33,370 nucleotides of DNA, taken from IMG/VR virus record IMGVR_UViG_3300045135_000522, positions 1 through 33,370 of that record; one strand, written 5' to 3'. The translations under genes were made by a program, and so were the position numbers. Each line of letters opens with the position of its first letter. Position 1 is the first letter of the stretch. A model generated the notes under the pieces. That model did no database searches. It was given only the letters and a program-made list of their open reading frames with translations, and was not told the origin of the DNA. Below, piece by piece: positions 5,933 through 14,323 of the stretch. The stretch is from a virus.

Positions 5933-6109
5933 TTAGCGTAATATTAGGACTAAAGCGTTTTGGCTCGAACAGCTCTTCCTGCAGATGTTATTTTTATGGA
6001 GCACACCGTCTGCTGGCACTCTCTGAATTTCAAGGTGTTCTAATACCCTACGCTGCTCCCCATCCAGCTGGGCTAAAAATCTTACAGCGTGGATGTATTC
6101 TACTTTATG
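5933..6109 (-). pseudogene. start-less coding-like frame, possible gene remnant
   Basis: A leftward frame of 58 codons reads like protein (EYIHAVRFLAQLDGEQRRVL and so on to TAA at 5935-5933) but has no ATG. Only internal GTG codons near the middle could start it. It lies in the 287-bp gap downstream of the thermonuclease, in the same frame, after two stop codons. It may be a decayed gene, an unusual start, or chance. Confidence 0.25.
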
Positions 6110-6130
6110 TTATGGGATATGTATAGGGAT

Positions 6131-6550
6131 TTATACTGGTTCGAACATTCCTTTCTCAATAAGAACATCTCTGTTACGCATGTGTTCGGCTTCTACGTCA
6201 TCTTTTGACTGGCCGTGATAGGCGACCGCCAGGTGGCATTTAACCATGAGCTGATTGATGTTTATATCATCGACAACTACATCACCCAAAACCCTGCCGT
6301 ATTTACCTTTGGAGTCCTTGAGCTTTGTTTGTATGACTACTTTCTCTCCGTTCTCAATCGCTTCCTTCAAGAAAGCCCCAGCCATTTTTCCTCTAGCTTT
6401 CTCATCTTTGTTACGAGTACGTGACTCGGGAGTATCAATGCCGTATAAACGAACGCGACACTTATGAAGAATGTCAAAGCCGAGATCCAAAGTAACATCG
6501 ACAGTATCTCCATCGACCACCCTTTCAACTGTGCAAGCGTATTCATACAT
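6131..6550 (-). CDS. thermonuclease-type (SNase-like) nuclease
   Basis: 139 aa with the staphylococcal-nuclease fold signature. VVDGDTV (Asp13/Asp15), RLYGIDTPE (Arg34, Asp39, Glu42) and KYGRVLGD (Arg86) place all the classical catalytic and calcium-binding residues. The family cuts DNA and RNA in a calcium-dependent way. No signal peptide is seen, so it should act in the infected cell, perhaps in host DNA breakdown or genome processing. Staphylococcal nuclease itself is similar in size. The start has aaggag at good distance and overlaps the preceding stop as TAATG, coupling it to the 1017-aa gene. Confidence 0.9.
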   Translation of the reverse strand: MYEYACTVERVVDGDTVDVTLDLGFDILHKCRVRLYGIDTPESRTRNKDEKARGKMAGAFLKEAIENGEKVVIQTKLKDSKGKYGRVLGDVVVDDININQLMVKCHLAVAYHGQSKDDVEAEHMRNRDVLIEKGMFEPV

Positions 6551-9500
6551 TAAATATAACTCCTTCCATAATCACCGTAGTTCATAACTAAACCACCTTC
6601 TTTGTATCCTTTGAAGCCTGTGAACTTGCCCTCTGCAATAAGTTTTTTCAACACAGTTAAATCTATTTCTGCATAAGGAGAAAGATTGTCTGTAGCTCCT
6701 TGCGATCTATCGGGTAGCACTTTGTATATATCTTGAACATCTGCGTTAGGATCAAGGTCAGCTATTTGTTGTGCTAACTGTCTGCCTGCTTTTTGTGCTG
6801 CCTTGTACACACTCTTAGGAGCTCCACCAACACCTCCAGCAGGTATGTAGACTGCTTGTAAATCATTTTCTAGCGCGTTAATGATACCTGTCCTTACTGC
6901 CATCCCAGGCCAGTTTTTCCTGTATGGGTAGTTAGGCACTGTAGGCGTTTCATATCTAGTATTGTCAAAATCTGCAACTCTTGTTTGATCTTCTCTACTA
7001 GGATAACTAGCTCCTGCAGCTATAAGTTCGTTCATGACAGGGTATTTGTCAGCCAACGCAGGAAGATATTCTTTAATTAAAGATTGTTGTTCCCTTGAAA
7101 CTTCATCAGCAACCTCTCTATTAGCTGCTAACAAGGCTCTGCTCACATCTGCAGTGGCGATACTTATATCTGAATCAGTCAATGCTAATTCCCTAGCGTC
7201 AAAACCTTGTTCTTCTAGCTTACGGAATATATCCTCTTGAACGTCAAGAGGTCTGGGAGACAATGTACCTAATGTATAAAGATAAGATTCATCTAAAGGA
7301 TAACCAAACTCAGCAAAAGGCTGTTCTTTATAAATAGTGTCTGCAAATACTTCTGCAGCTCGTTTACGCCTTTTAACTTCGAAAGCATCAAATTTTGTTT
7401 TAAATTCAGGAGAAACTAAGCTTAGTTCTTTTGCTACCACAGTAGGCTCTAAAATTGGTCTGCCTCTAAATGCGTTTGATACATCACTAGCAAAAATATT
7501 ATATGCGCCATCAAAATCTGACTCTTCAAGTGCGTCACGGAATCGTCTAGACGCGTTGTCAAAGTTTTGCATCTTTTGTCTGATAGGCTCTAAGTCTGAT
7601 TCTTGCTCTCTAGACACGTCTGATAGGTAAACCTCAGCTCTTTCTGGGTCTTGTCCATGTTCGTGAATTTGAGATTGTATTTCGTCTAAAACTAAACCTG
7701 ATTTGTTGGACTCCATTTCTTGTACTTGCGTTCCCCTTATCCAAAAGTTAGTTCCTTCACCATGAGGATTGTGCGTAGAATCCGACATTCTATTGTAGTA
7801 AGGGCTAGTCTCTTTATCTTCCCCAGCTGGTAGCCTAGCGTCATACATAGTCCATAACTCAACGTCTGCGTCGGGGCCAAGTCTAGCAAATTGATCGTAT
7901 TGTCTTCCGTCATGTGGCTGCTTGTAGTTATCTTTGTGCTGCGTCTCTTCGCCATAAGTAGGAACAGTTCGGAACCTTCCTAAATGATCGTAGAAAAGAC
8001 CAGATATTTCGTCTCTGGTTACAGGTTGTCCTTGGTTCTTCTTCTGTTGTAAAAACTCCGCTATCCCTGAGTCTACTGCTTCTCTTACACGATCAGTAAC
8101 GGCTTTCTCACTTTTTGAAGGTTTAAACCAGTTACCTTCTTCTTTTATGCCGATTGTTTTCATGGCCTGTTCCGCGCTCATAACTTGTGGAAGGTTCGTT
8201 AAGAATGGTACTAAGGTTGAAGTGGACAAGAACATTGGGTCAATGCCTGTCTCTGCAGAGGCTATGCTCGCTGTCACAGGGCCAAAAGCGTTAGTAACTC
8301 TTCGTGGTTCTCCTGTCTCAAAATCTTTATATTCGCTTGAAAAAATATCTTCTTGCGGGTTTAGAGGTACCGCTTCAAAATCAAAACGTGGGTCTACTGT
8401 TTGATTGATAACTTTGTTAGTGTCAGCTGCTTGTATTCTAGATCTCATGGCCTCGCCAAGAAAGTCTCTGATTCTTTGGTTAACAGTCATTGGGCTGTTT
8501 TCAGGATACCTTGGATCAAACAGTTCAAAGTTAGCTCTTATTTCATCCTGAACATCTAAAAATGCGGCGTTACGTACAGCTCTGTCTGCGTTTCCAAAAT
8601 CTTGCATCATGAACTGATTGATGATTCCATCGTGGGTTTCTAAAAAAGTATCTTGCACTTCTTGATCTGTTGCTTGTTGAAATTCATCCTCTACTATTTC
8701 CCCAGCTCTCTCTTCAAACTCTTGGTTCGCTTGGGTAATAGCTTCTGCTTCTCTGCGTATTTCTATTCGTTCTGGGTCAGTCGTGTCTTGCATGCCTCTG
8801 ACAGCCATAGGAGCTGTAGTCGGACGTTTAGTAGGTAGTAAATCTTTAATGTTTTCAATAGCTTGCGGGGCTGTTTGAAGTGTAGAAGTAGGCACTTGTG
8901 CAGACGCTCCAGTAGAACCACCTATCAATCCCTCACCTATAACTTGTTTAGGATCTATTTGTAGCCCAGCTTCTGTTAGTCCTGTGCTACCTATTTGTTC
9001 TGTTGCTCCTTGTAACCCCTCCGTTACACCTTCACGGAGAGCTGATCCAGCTATTGTAGAGTTAAGTTTTCCTATGCCTTGTACACCTACTGCGTTCAAA
9101 GCTCCTGAAAATGCAGATGTGCTTAGTGCTCCTGACCAATCTTCCCAGGTCGGTTCTGTCCTACCGTTATTCCTAGCTCTTTCTAATGCTACTGGCCCTG
9201 CTATTTGTACCGCTTCAAACAATGCGGGACCAAGTAAAGCTCCTACAGGGCCCGCTAGTGCAAAACCTCCAGCCCTAGACAACATAGATCCGCCTAGTTG
9301 CCCTGCTTGTTCTACTATAGCTAAAGGTAAGTCTTTGTAACTAAAATCTAGAAGTCCTTCTCCTTCTGGATTCATGAACCTGGCTGCTGCTGATTCATAG
9401 TTTTCAGGTGCATCTACTAGACCGCTCAACGAGTCTGCTTGTGCGTCAAATCCTAGTGCTTTTAAAGTAGTAGCAACGTTTTCGGTAGGTTGGTCTAAGC

Positions 9501-9603
9501 CAAATCGCAAAGCTTTACTAAACTCTGATGCTTCTTTTTCAGAGCCTTGTAAGTTACCTACAGCTAAATCTGCCGCTGTAATATCTTTACCGAATATGGA
9601 CAT
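6550..9603 (-). CDS. large polyvalent-type virion protein (1017 aa)
   Basis: 1017 aa. An N-terminal region with Gly/Ala-rich hydrophobic stretches (about residues 95-150) resembles the start of the 1799-aa protein at 23592-28991. The middle is acidic and helical. Near residues 640-655 is LVLDEIQSQIHEHG, which resembles the EIQS-W-Q-type motif of large polyvalent protein domains found in phages. The C-terminus ends in KEGGLVMNYGDYGRSYI, a Gly-Gly-x-Val tail motif shared with other virion-block proteins. Such proteins are thought to be packaged and ejected into the host. No enzymatic active site could be assigned. No clear ribosome site precedes the ATG, 17 bases after the cyclase gene. Confidence 0.65.
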   Translation of the reverse strand: MSIFGKDITAADLAVGNLQGSEKEASEFSKALRFGLDQPTENVATTLKALGFDAQADSLSGLVDAPENYESAAARFMNPEGEGLLDFSYKDLPLAIVEQAGQLGGSMLSRAGGFALAGPVGALLGPALFEAVQIAGPVALERARNNGRTEPTWEDWSGALSTSAFSGALNAVGVQGIGKLNSTIAGSALREGVTEGLQGATEQIGSTGLTEAGLQIDPKQVIGEGLIGGSTGASAQVPTSTLQTAPQAIENIKDLLPTKRPTTAPMAVRGMQDTTDPERIEIRREAEAITQANQEFEERAGEIVEDEFQQATDQEVQDTFLETHDGIINQFMMQDFGNADRAVRNAAFLDVQDEIRANFELFDPRYPENSPMTVNQRIRDFLGEAMRSRIQAADTNKVINQTVDPRFDFEAVPLNPQEDIFSSEYKDFETGEPRRVTNAFGPVTASIASAETGIDPMFLSTSTLVPFLTNLPQVMSAEQAMKTIGIKEEGNWFKPSKSEKAVTDRVREAVDSGIAEFLQQKKNQGQPVTRDEISGLFYDHLGRFRTVPTYGEETQHKDNYKQPHDGRQYDQFARLGPDADVELWTMYDARLPAGEDKETSPYYNRMSDSTHNPHGEGTNFWIRGTQVQEMESNKSGLVLDEIQSQIHEHGQDPERAEVYLSDVSREQESDLEPIRQKMQNFDNASRRFRDALEESDFDGAYNIFASDVSNAFRGRPILEPTVVAKELSLVSPEFKTKFDAFEVKRRKRAAEVFADTIYKEQPFAEFGYPLDESYLYTLGTLSPRPLDVQEDIFRKLEEQGFDARELALTDSDISIATADVSRALLAANREVADEVSREQQSLIKEYLPALADKYPVMNELIAAGASYPSREDQTRVADFDNTRYETPTVPNYPYRKNWPGMAVRTGIINALENDLQAVYIPAGGVGGAPKSVYKAAQKAGRQLAQQIADLDPNADVQDIYKVLPDRSQGATDNLSPYAEIDLTVLKKLIAEGKFTGFKGYKEGGLVMNYGDYGRSYI

Positions 9604-9620
9604 ACGTTTAGTTTATCGCA

Positions 9621-11363
9621 TTAGCGTATCAAGGTGAATATCTTTATCTTGTCCTGTTTGCCTTTCACATTAATAGAAGGCAGCACAGCTAAAGGTATGC
9701 TACACGCTTGCGCTGTGTTTTCTCCTATCACTATGTCTTCTCCTACCTCTTTCGTGCTGGATTCAAGTCTAGCTGCTAGATTTACTGCGTCTCCAATAGC
9801 TGTGTAATCAAACCGTGTTGCACTTCCCATGTTTCCTATAATAGCCTCACCTGTATTAACACCTATTCCTATTTCAACTCCAATAGAAGAGTCTTTAAAC
9901 TGTTTTTGTATTTCCTGTGCACATAAGACAGCAGCTTCTTCGTGATTAACCATGTCTATAGGCGCATTAAATATAGCCATCATTGCATCACCAATATATT
10001 TATCGACCATACCACCATATTTTTTAACCGTATCAGATTGTATGGTCAGTGCTTCATTCATAATCACGGTCACTAACTCAGGATCCATGCGTTCACTCAT
10101 TGCAGTGAAGCCACGTACATCTGTAAATAAAAACGTGCAAGTCCTTCGTTCTCCGCCCAACTTCAGTAAACTAGGATCTTTTTGTAAAGCCTTAACTTGT
10201 CTAGGATCGAGATAATGTTCGAACTGTTTTTTAATTTGTTGTCGTAATTTGTACTGTTCTCTGAATCGTGTGTAGAAAGCTACAGTAGCCGTTATAAACT
10301 CTGCTATCAAAGTCCACGTTACATCTATTAATACTCCTTGTTGTACCACTGTGTAGCCACCAAACAAAGTTCCTGCCATAAATAGAGAAGCATAGGTTAC
10401 ACCAAACGTAATGCCAAAGAAGTTTATCAACAGCCACATCATGACTACGCCGATTACTAAAGCTGCCATTTCTACAGCCAATGCATAATCTGGTAGGTAA
10501 GGACTGTCCTTTATCAGTATCGATTCTGCCAAAGCAGCTTGTATCTTGTGAGGTTCTAACAGTCCTACAGGTGTAGCCAATTGAGGCATGATTCCTTTTG
10601 CAGTAAATCCTACAAAGACAAATTTATTCTCCACATTCATTTCTTGTAGCGTGGTCTGAGGCGTATCTACCCAGCTAATCCATTTACGACCAAAAGAATC
10701 TACAGGGACAGGAGGAAGTCCTTTGACTCGTACCTCTTCAAGTCCGTTGTCGTTCGTTTTTAAAACGTAAGTATCCGCTCCAGCTAAAACTTTCAATACC
10801 TCTGTGCCGTATGCAGATACCCATCCATCAGGTGTGCGCATCAACAAAGGTAGTCTGCGAACTAAGTTGTCTACGTCTGTCCTGGCTACAGCTATGCCCT
10901 GACTGGCACTTTGTTTTAAAACCTCAATGTTCTCTATGACACCTGTTGCCATAATGCCACCCGTGTCTTCTCCTAAGATAACTGTGCCCGTGGTTGGAGG
11001 ATACGTACCCTCTCCTTCAAACATTGCAAGAACACTAGGAGAGAAGGACAAAGCTTCTGCAAAGTCAAAGTCGCCTCCAAATCTATCTGGTTGTGGGAAA
11101 GCCATAACCCACCCCACTCCAATTGCACCACTTCGTAAAAGGTTTATTTGTATCTGTGCCAACGTTTGTCTAGACAAAGGGTAGCCTCCTTCGTTTGCAA
11201 TGTCTTCTTCCGTAATGTTTAAGATGGTAAAGTATTGTGAAGGTTCTTGGTCCTTCGTCCACGCATCAAACACCTTGAGCTTTAGTATCTCTAGCGGTGT
11301 AAGCTGTAAGACTAAAGGTAGTCCAAGTAAAGCTATCAAACCTGGTAGTCGGAGTTTTTTCAT
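9621..11363 (-). CDS. CHASE2-domain class III adenylate cyclase
   Basis: 580 aa. An N-terminal hydrophobic helix (about 8-24) is followed by a CHASE2 extracytoplasmic sensor domain (about 30-285; YPLSRQTLAQ, then LRSGAIGVGW). Two or three membrane helices (about 293-365), a short linker and a C-terminal cyclase domain (about 405-580) follow. The catalytic set is complete: metal-binding Asp415 (FTDVRGFT) and Asp459 (YIGDA), substrate residues Lys455 and Thr521 (a Lys/Thr pair fits ATP, so cAMP), and Asn528 and Arg532 in NLAARLE. The enzyme should make cAMP in the cytoplasm in response to a periplasmic signal. The start overlaps the FecR-domain stop (ATGA) with aaggaa upstream. A CHASE2 cyclase in a phage is highly unusual. 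Confidence 0.9.
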   Translation of the reverse strand: MKKLRLPGLIALLGLPLVLQLTPLEILKLKVFDAWTKDQEPSQYFTILNITEEDIANEGGYPLSRQTLAQIQINLLRSGAIGVGWVMAFPQPDRFGGDFDFAEALSFSPSVLAMFEGEGTYPPTTGTVILGEDTGGIMATGVIENIEVLKQSASQGIAVARTDVDNLVRRLPLLMRTPDGWVSAYGTEVLKVLAGADTYVLKTNDNGLEEVRVKGLPPVPVDSFGRKWISWVDTPQTTLQEMNVENKFVFVGFTAKGIMPQLATPVGLLEPHKIQAALAESILIKDSPYLPDYALAVEMAALVIGVVMMWLLINFFGITFGVTYASLFMAGTLFGGYTVVQQGVLIDVTWTLIAEFITATVAFYTRFREQYKLRQQIKKQFEHYLDPRQVKALQKDPSLLKLGGERRTCTFLFTDVRGFTAMSERMDPELVTVIMNEALTIQSDTVKKYGGMVDKYIGDAMMAIFNAPIDMVNHEEAAVLCAQEIQKQFKDSSIGVEIGIGVNTGEAIIGNMGSATRFDYTAIGDAVNLAARLESSTKEVGEDIVIGENTAQACSIPLAVLPSINVKGKQDKIKIFTLIR

Positions 11364-12475
11364 TCTGTTCCTTGTTTTATTGTAATCGTTGTAGAAGAAC
11401 CACCGTTAACTTTAACTGTATTTGTTACACCATCCTGTATCAATATAACCGTATAACTTTGTGATCCATCTAAGTCCAGTCTAGCACTTTGATTAACTGC
11501 TCTAATTAAACTAATTTTTTGTCCCGTAATAATCGTTGTTATTTGTGTATCTTTATCCTGACCTATCTCTGTACCAACGATACGTATGCCAACACCGCCT
11601 TGTTTTAATTGATCTTCTTCTTTAGATATTGCTAATGCGTCTAGTACGTTGAGCAAGTCTTCTAAAAAGTTTACATCTAAATAGTTGATGTCTAGTTCTG
11701 TAAACTCTAAGTCTTCTTCTGCATCAAGAAAGTCCTCATTTAAAAAGTCTATGTCTAAATCGTTAAAATCTAAATAGTCGGCTGAAGCTTGCGTTCGTGT
11801 CTGCTCTAAATCTTCTTGCGTTTGTTCAGGGGGATTAACAATGAGCATGTTATCTATCAAGTCTAACGATATATCTAATGTAACTGGTTTTGTAGGGTTG
11901 TTTTCATACACAGATACAGTTGTTGCCTGGTATGGTTTATTTAAGGTTACACTACCCGCTGCGGTTGTTACTAATATTTCTCCGCTGGATATACCGTTCT
12001 CGTCTGGTAATAGTATGACAAGAGATCTACCTAACTCGTCTACGGTGCAAGTAAAGTCGGTACCACGTATTGCTATGTCTGCCGTAGGAGTTTTTATAGA
12101 TATGTTACTTTTGTTATTAAACTTACCCGTGATAAATCGTGCTGTGCCACTGGCAAACTTCAAGGCCATTTTAGATTTTGATGGGTCAGGATCATAAATA
12201 TACTCGTCTATAACTAACTTAGAGTGCTCCGTTAGTTTGACTGTAGAGCTGTCTTCAAACGTTATAGCAACTCTGCCCGCTTCTGTGCGAACATCATCCA
12301 TTTGTTGTATGTCGAACTGCAGCTCAGCTCCGTACGCTTTGTCTCTTAGAACTTGTGCGTTACCTCTAAGTTCAGATATAGAACCTATATCAACAGACGA
12401 ATGAATTTCCTGCGTCTGACTGAGTAACACAGACTGTGCCATTAGAGCCAACAGAGGTAATCTTGAGCCAATCAT
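11360..12475 (-). CDS. exported FecR-domain protein
   Basis: 371 aa. The hydrophobic N-terminus (residues about 4-20) looks like a signal peptide. Residues about 30-190 form a FecR-type beta domain: GSISELRGNAQVLR, then DDVRTEAGRVAITFEDSS, then a second segment with FASGTARFITGKF and TADIAIRGTDF. A very acidic repetitive segment (about 230-275: DFNDLDIDFLNEDFL, LDINYLDVNFL) follows, then a beta-rich tail. FecR-domain proteins occur in periplasmic sensing and in surface or secretion modules, and bacterial FecR-domain genes are often next to CHASE2 cyclases. It may present the signal to the downstream cyclase. The start overlaps the curlin gene by 86 bp; ATG 12439 is an alternative, and neither has a strong ribosome site. 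Confidence 0.75.
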   Translation of the reverse strand: MIGSRLPLLALMAQSVLLSQTQEIHSSVDIGSISELRGNAQVLRDKAYGAELQFDIQQMDDVRTEAGRVAITFEDSSTVKLTEHSKLVIDEYIYDPDPSKSKMALKFASGTARFITGKFNNKSNISIKTPTADIAIRGTDFTCTVDELGRSLVILLPDENGISSGEILVTTAAGSVTLNKPYQATTVSVYENNPTKPVTLDISLDLIDNMLIVNPPEQTQEDLEQTRTQASADYLDFNDLDIDFLNEDFLDAEEDLEFTELDINYLDVNFLEDLLNVLDALAISKEEDQLKQGGVGIRIVGTEIGQDKDTQITTIITGQKISLIRAVNQSARLDLDGSQSYTVILIQDGVTNTVKVNGGSSTTITIKQGTE

Positions 12476-13106
12476 TATCAGATGTAGATTCCTGATCTAT
12501 ATTAAATGTTCTTGTACTGCCTGTATGATCTAGGTAGAAATAGCCGCCTGCGTAACCGTCACCATCATAAGTAACTGTATTATCATCACCATCTATATCC
12601 ATGTAGTTAGTAGCACCGTCTACATCTATAGATGCTGTAATACTATTACCCCCACCTTGCACTATCCAATCTAAATCTAAGTTCGCTGCTAGTGCAGTCA
12701 TGGCATGGTTCAGTGTCATAGTATTTGTATTACCCGTGACCTGTACGTTTACATTAGAACCATCTGCTCCAGTTGCGTTTGTTTCATCTGTAGACATATT
12801 AAAAGTATTGCTGTCGCCTATAAATGAGAAGTAACCTGTGTAGTTATCCGCCCATATATCGCCTAAGAATTTATTTGTTGAACCCTTTTGCAATACATCT
12901 AAGGTCATGGATGCACCATCTAAATCTAACGGAGTCATATTAGAAGCACCAGCTGTAGCGTCAGCTCCACCAATGATATTACCGCCACCGCCTACTTGTT
13001 CTATGTCTAGGTTAGACGTAGCACCAGATTGATCTATATACACTTCGTTGTCGGCTGCATAAAGGGACGTTGCTAGTACAAGCAACAATATAAGTAGTTT
13101 ATTCAT
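12390..13106 (-). CDS. curlin-repeat (CsgA/CsgB-like) secreted protein
   Basis: 238 aa from ATG 13106 (a GTG two codons upstream is possible; agagaag lies just before). A signal peptide (MNKLLILLLVLATSLYAA) is followed by degenerate curlin-type repeats with Gln/Gly/Asn spacing: VYIDQSGATSNLDIEQVG, LDVLQKGSTNKF, VNVQVTGNTNTMTL, WIVQGGGNSI, YMDIDGDDNTVTY, ending VCVTQSDAGNSFVC. Curlins are exported unfolded through CsgG and polymerise into amyloid fibres at the cell surface. The gene follows csgG directly with an eight-base overlap, so it is the obvious substrate. It is longer and more Asp-rich than E. coli CsgA (about 150 aa), with irregular repeats, so fibre formation is uncertain. Confidence 0.75.
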   Translation of the reverse strand: MNKLLILLLVLATSLYAADNEVYIDQSGATSNLDIEQVGGGGNIIGGADATAGASNMTPLDLDGASMTLDVLQKGSTNKFLGDIWADNYTGYFSFIGDSNTFNMSTDETNATGADGSNVNVQVTGNTNTMTLNHAMTALAANLDLDWIVQGGGNSITASIDVDGATNYMDIDGDDNTVTYDGDGYAGGYFYLDHTGSTRTFNIDQESTSDNDWLKITSVGSNGTVCVTQSDAGNSFVC

Positions 13107-13911
13107 TCTCACTTCTCTGCTCCCAATACCCTAGTTCTAAGCCTTCGAGTATCGTTTGTAAGACAGCAGCTTCCACAGCTGTCTGTAATGCTATATTTAC
13201 TGATTCATTTTCTACTATACCGCTCTCAATTTCAACTAATTCGGTGTTATTACTATAGAACCTAAATACGTCTTGGGATATAGCAGCACTCAATACGCTT
13301 TTTGTTGCCAACACTTCCATTAAAACTTTTCCTGTAAGAACAGACACAGTGCGTAAAGATACAGTTATACTGTCTTGCCTGTATTCTTTTGATGCACCGA
13401 TCCCAAGATACCTAGCTCCCGCACCTCCACTTTTTACGTTACTTTCATATCCTATAACTCCACCCTCCATAATAAGTCCAGCAAACAGAAGAGGTTTAAG
13501 TTGTTGCTTTTCATCAAAATTCTCTCTAGCAGAACGAATTATTTGCCTTTCTTTTGTAAGGTGATCGAGTCCTTTACGTTCTACTACATCAAAGAAACCT
13601 GAATGCTTCAAAGCTCTTATAAGGTACGCATCAGGAGAAGAAGTAATAGCTGTACTAAAACTAGCGTACTGACTGTTGGATCTGCGTTGTCCTGTTGCAT
13701 CAGTAAAGCTATTTGCGTAAACGGCTACAACAGGTTTGCGTATAGGTAACTCAAGTTCTTGCAGTTCTTTAACAATTAAAGAACCTATTTTTGCAGGCTC
13801 TACCTCACGTACAGGAGGTATGCCATTGTCTAGCGGCGGTATAATTAAAGCACAACTAGAAAGTAAAAGAACCGAGAGGTACAGTAATTTCTGTTGTGTT
13901 GCCTTCTTCAT
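13099..13911 (-). CDS. csgG: CsgG-type curli secretion pore lipoprotein
   Basis: 270 aa, close to the usual CsgG length. A lipoprotein signal ends in the lipobox LSSC (Cys20). Strong CsgG signatures follow: VAVYANSFTDATGQRRS (62-78), FSTA (85-88), VVERKGLDHLTKERQII (109-125) and IGYESNVKSGGAGARYLGIG (153-172). CsgG forms a ring-shaped outer-membrane channel that exports curlins. If aligned without gaps to E. coli CsgG as I remember it, the constriction keeps Phe85 (Phe56 in E. coli) but has Ser at the Tyr51 and Asn55 positions, so the gate may differ. The start lies 56 bp inside csgF; no strong ribosome site, suggesting translational coupling. Confidence 0.92.
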   Translation of the reverse strand: MKKATQQKLLYLSVLLLSSCALIIPPLDNGIPPVREVEPAKIGSLIVKELQELELPIRKPVVAVYANSFTDATGQRRSNSQYASFSTAITSSPDAYLIRALKHSGFFDVVERKGLDHLTKERQIIRSARENFDEKQQLKPLLFAGLIMEGGVIGYESNVKSGGAGARYLGIGASKEYRQDSITVSLRTVSVLTGKVLMEVLATKSVLSAAISQDVFRFYSNNTELVEIESGIVENESVNIALQTAVEAAVLQTILEGLELGYWEQRSENE

Positions 13912-14323
13912 CTGTAATTATTAGTGTTACCTTATCGTCCTCAACCCTATATTCTATAGTGTTACCCTCTAATTCTAAAACGCCAAAGTCAGATGCTGTC
14001 TCGCCAAACAAACTATCAACCAACTGCCGTGAGAGCTGAGCATAGATGCGTGATTCTAAATTTCGAATAAATCTAGCTAATGTGGTATTTTCAGCTTCTC
14101 TTTCTAAGTCTTCTACGTAAGCTTTGATCTCCTCACGTATGGCCTCTTTCCTGTTGAACTCCTGGTTCTCTATGGTTAGATAATGACTAGACGTGCCAAC
14201 ACCCGAAAAACTAGGGTTTTTAAACTTGTGAGTCATTTCATCTGCTTGCACTGATAAAACAAAAAGCATAACAATTATCATGCAAGATATTAACAATACT
14301 TCATCAGGTCGTTTTGGGGCCAT
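13856..14323 (-). CDS. csgF: CsgF-type curli assembly protein
   Basis: 155 aa. A signal peptide (about residues 1-27, ending VQADE) is followed by the CsgF mature N-terminus KFKNPSFSG, the segment that in E. coli inserts into the CsgG pore. A helical stretch, QLVDSLFGE, and a beta-rich end (VTLIITDEEGNTTEITVP) complete the family pattern. CsgF is secreted through CsgG and couples the pore to curlin nucleation at the surface. The gene begins with the strong ribosome site aggaagga and a TAATG overlap with the upstream one-TM gene, and overlaps csgG by 56 bp. No CsgE or CsgC partner was found. Confidence 0.9.
   Translation of the reverse strand: MAPKRPDEVLLISCMIIVMLFVLSVQADEMTHKFKNPSFSGVGTSSHYLTIENQEFNRKEAIREEIKAYVEDLEREAENTTLARFIRNLESRIYAQLSRQLVDSLFGETASDFGVLELEGNTIEYRVEDDKVTLIITDEEGNTTEITVPLGSFTF

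Noticed and set aside
9621-14323. Bacterial contamination or chimeric assembly as the source of the curli-cyclase genes
   Set aside because: The genes share strand, tight overlaps and similar base composition with flanking phage genes, and join both sides in one operon; it cannot be fully excluded without reads.
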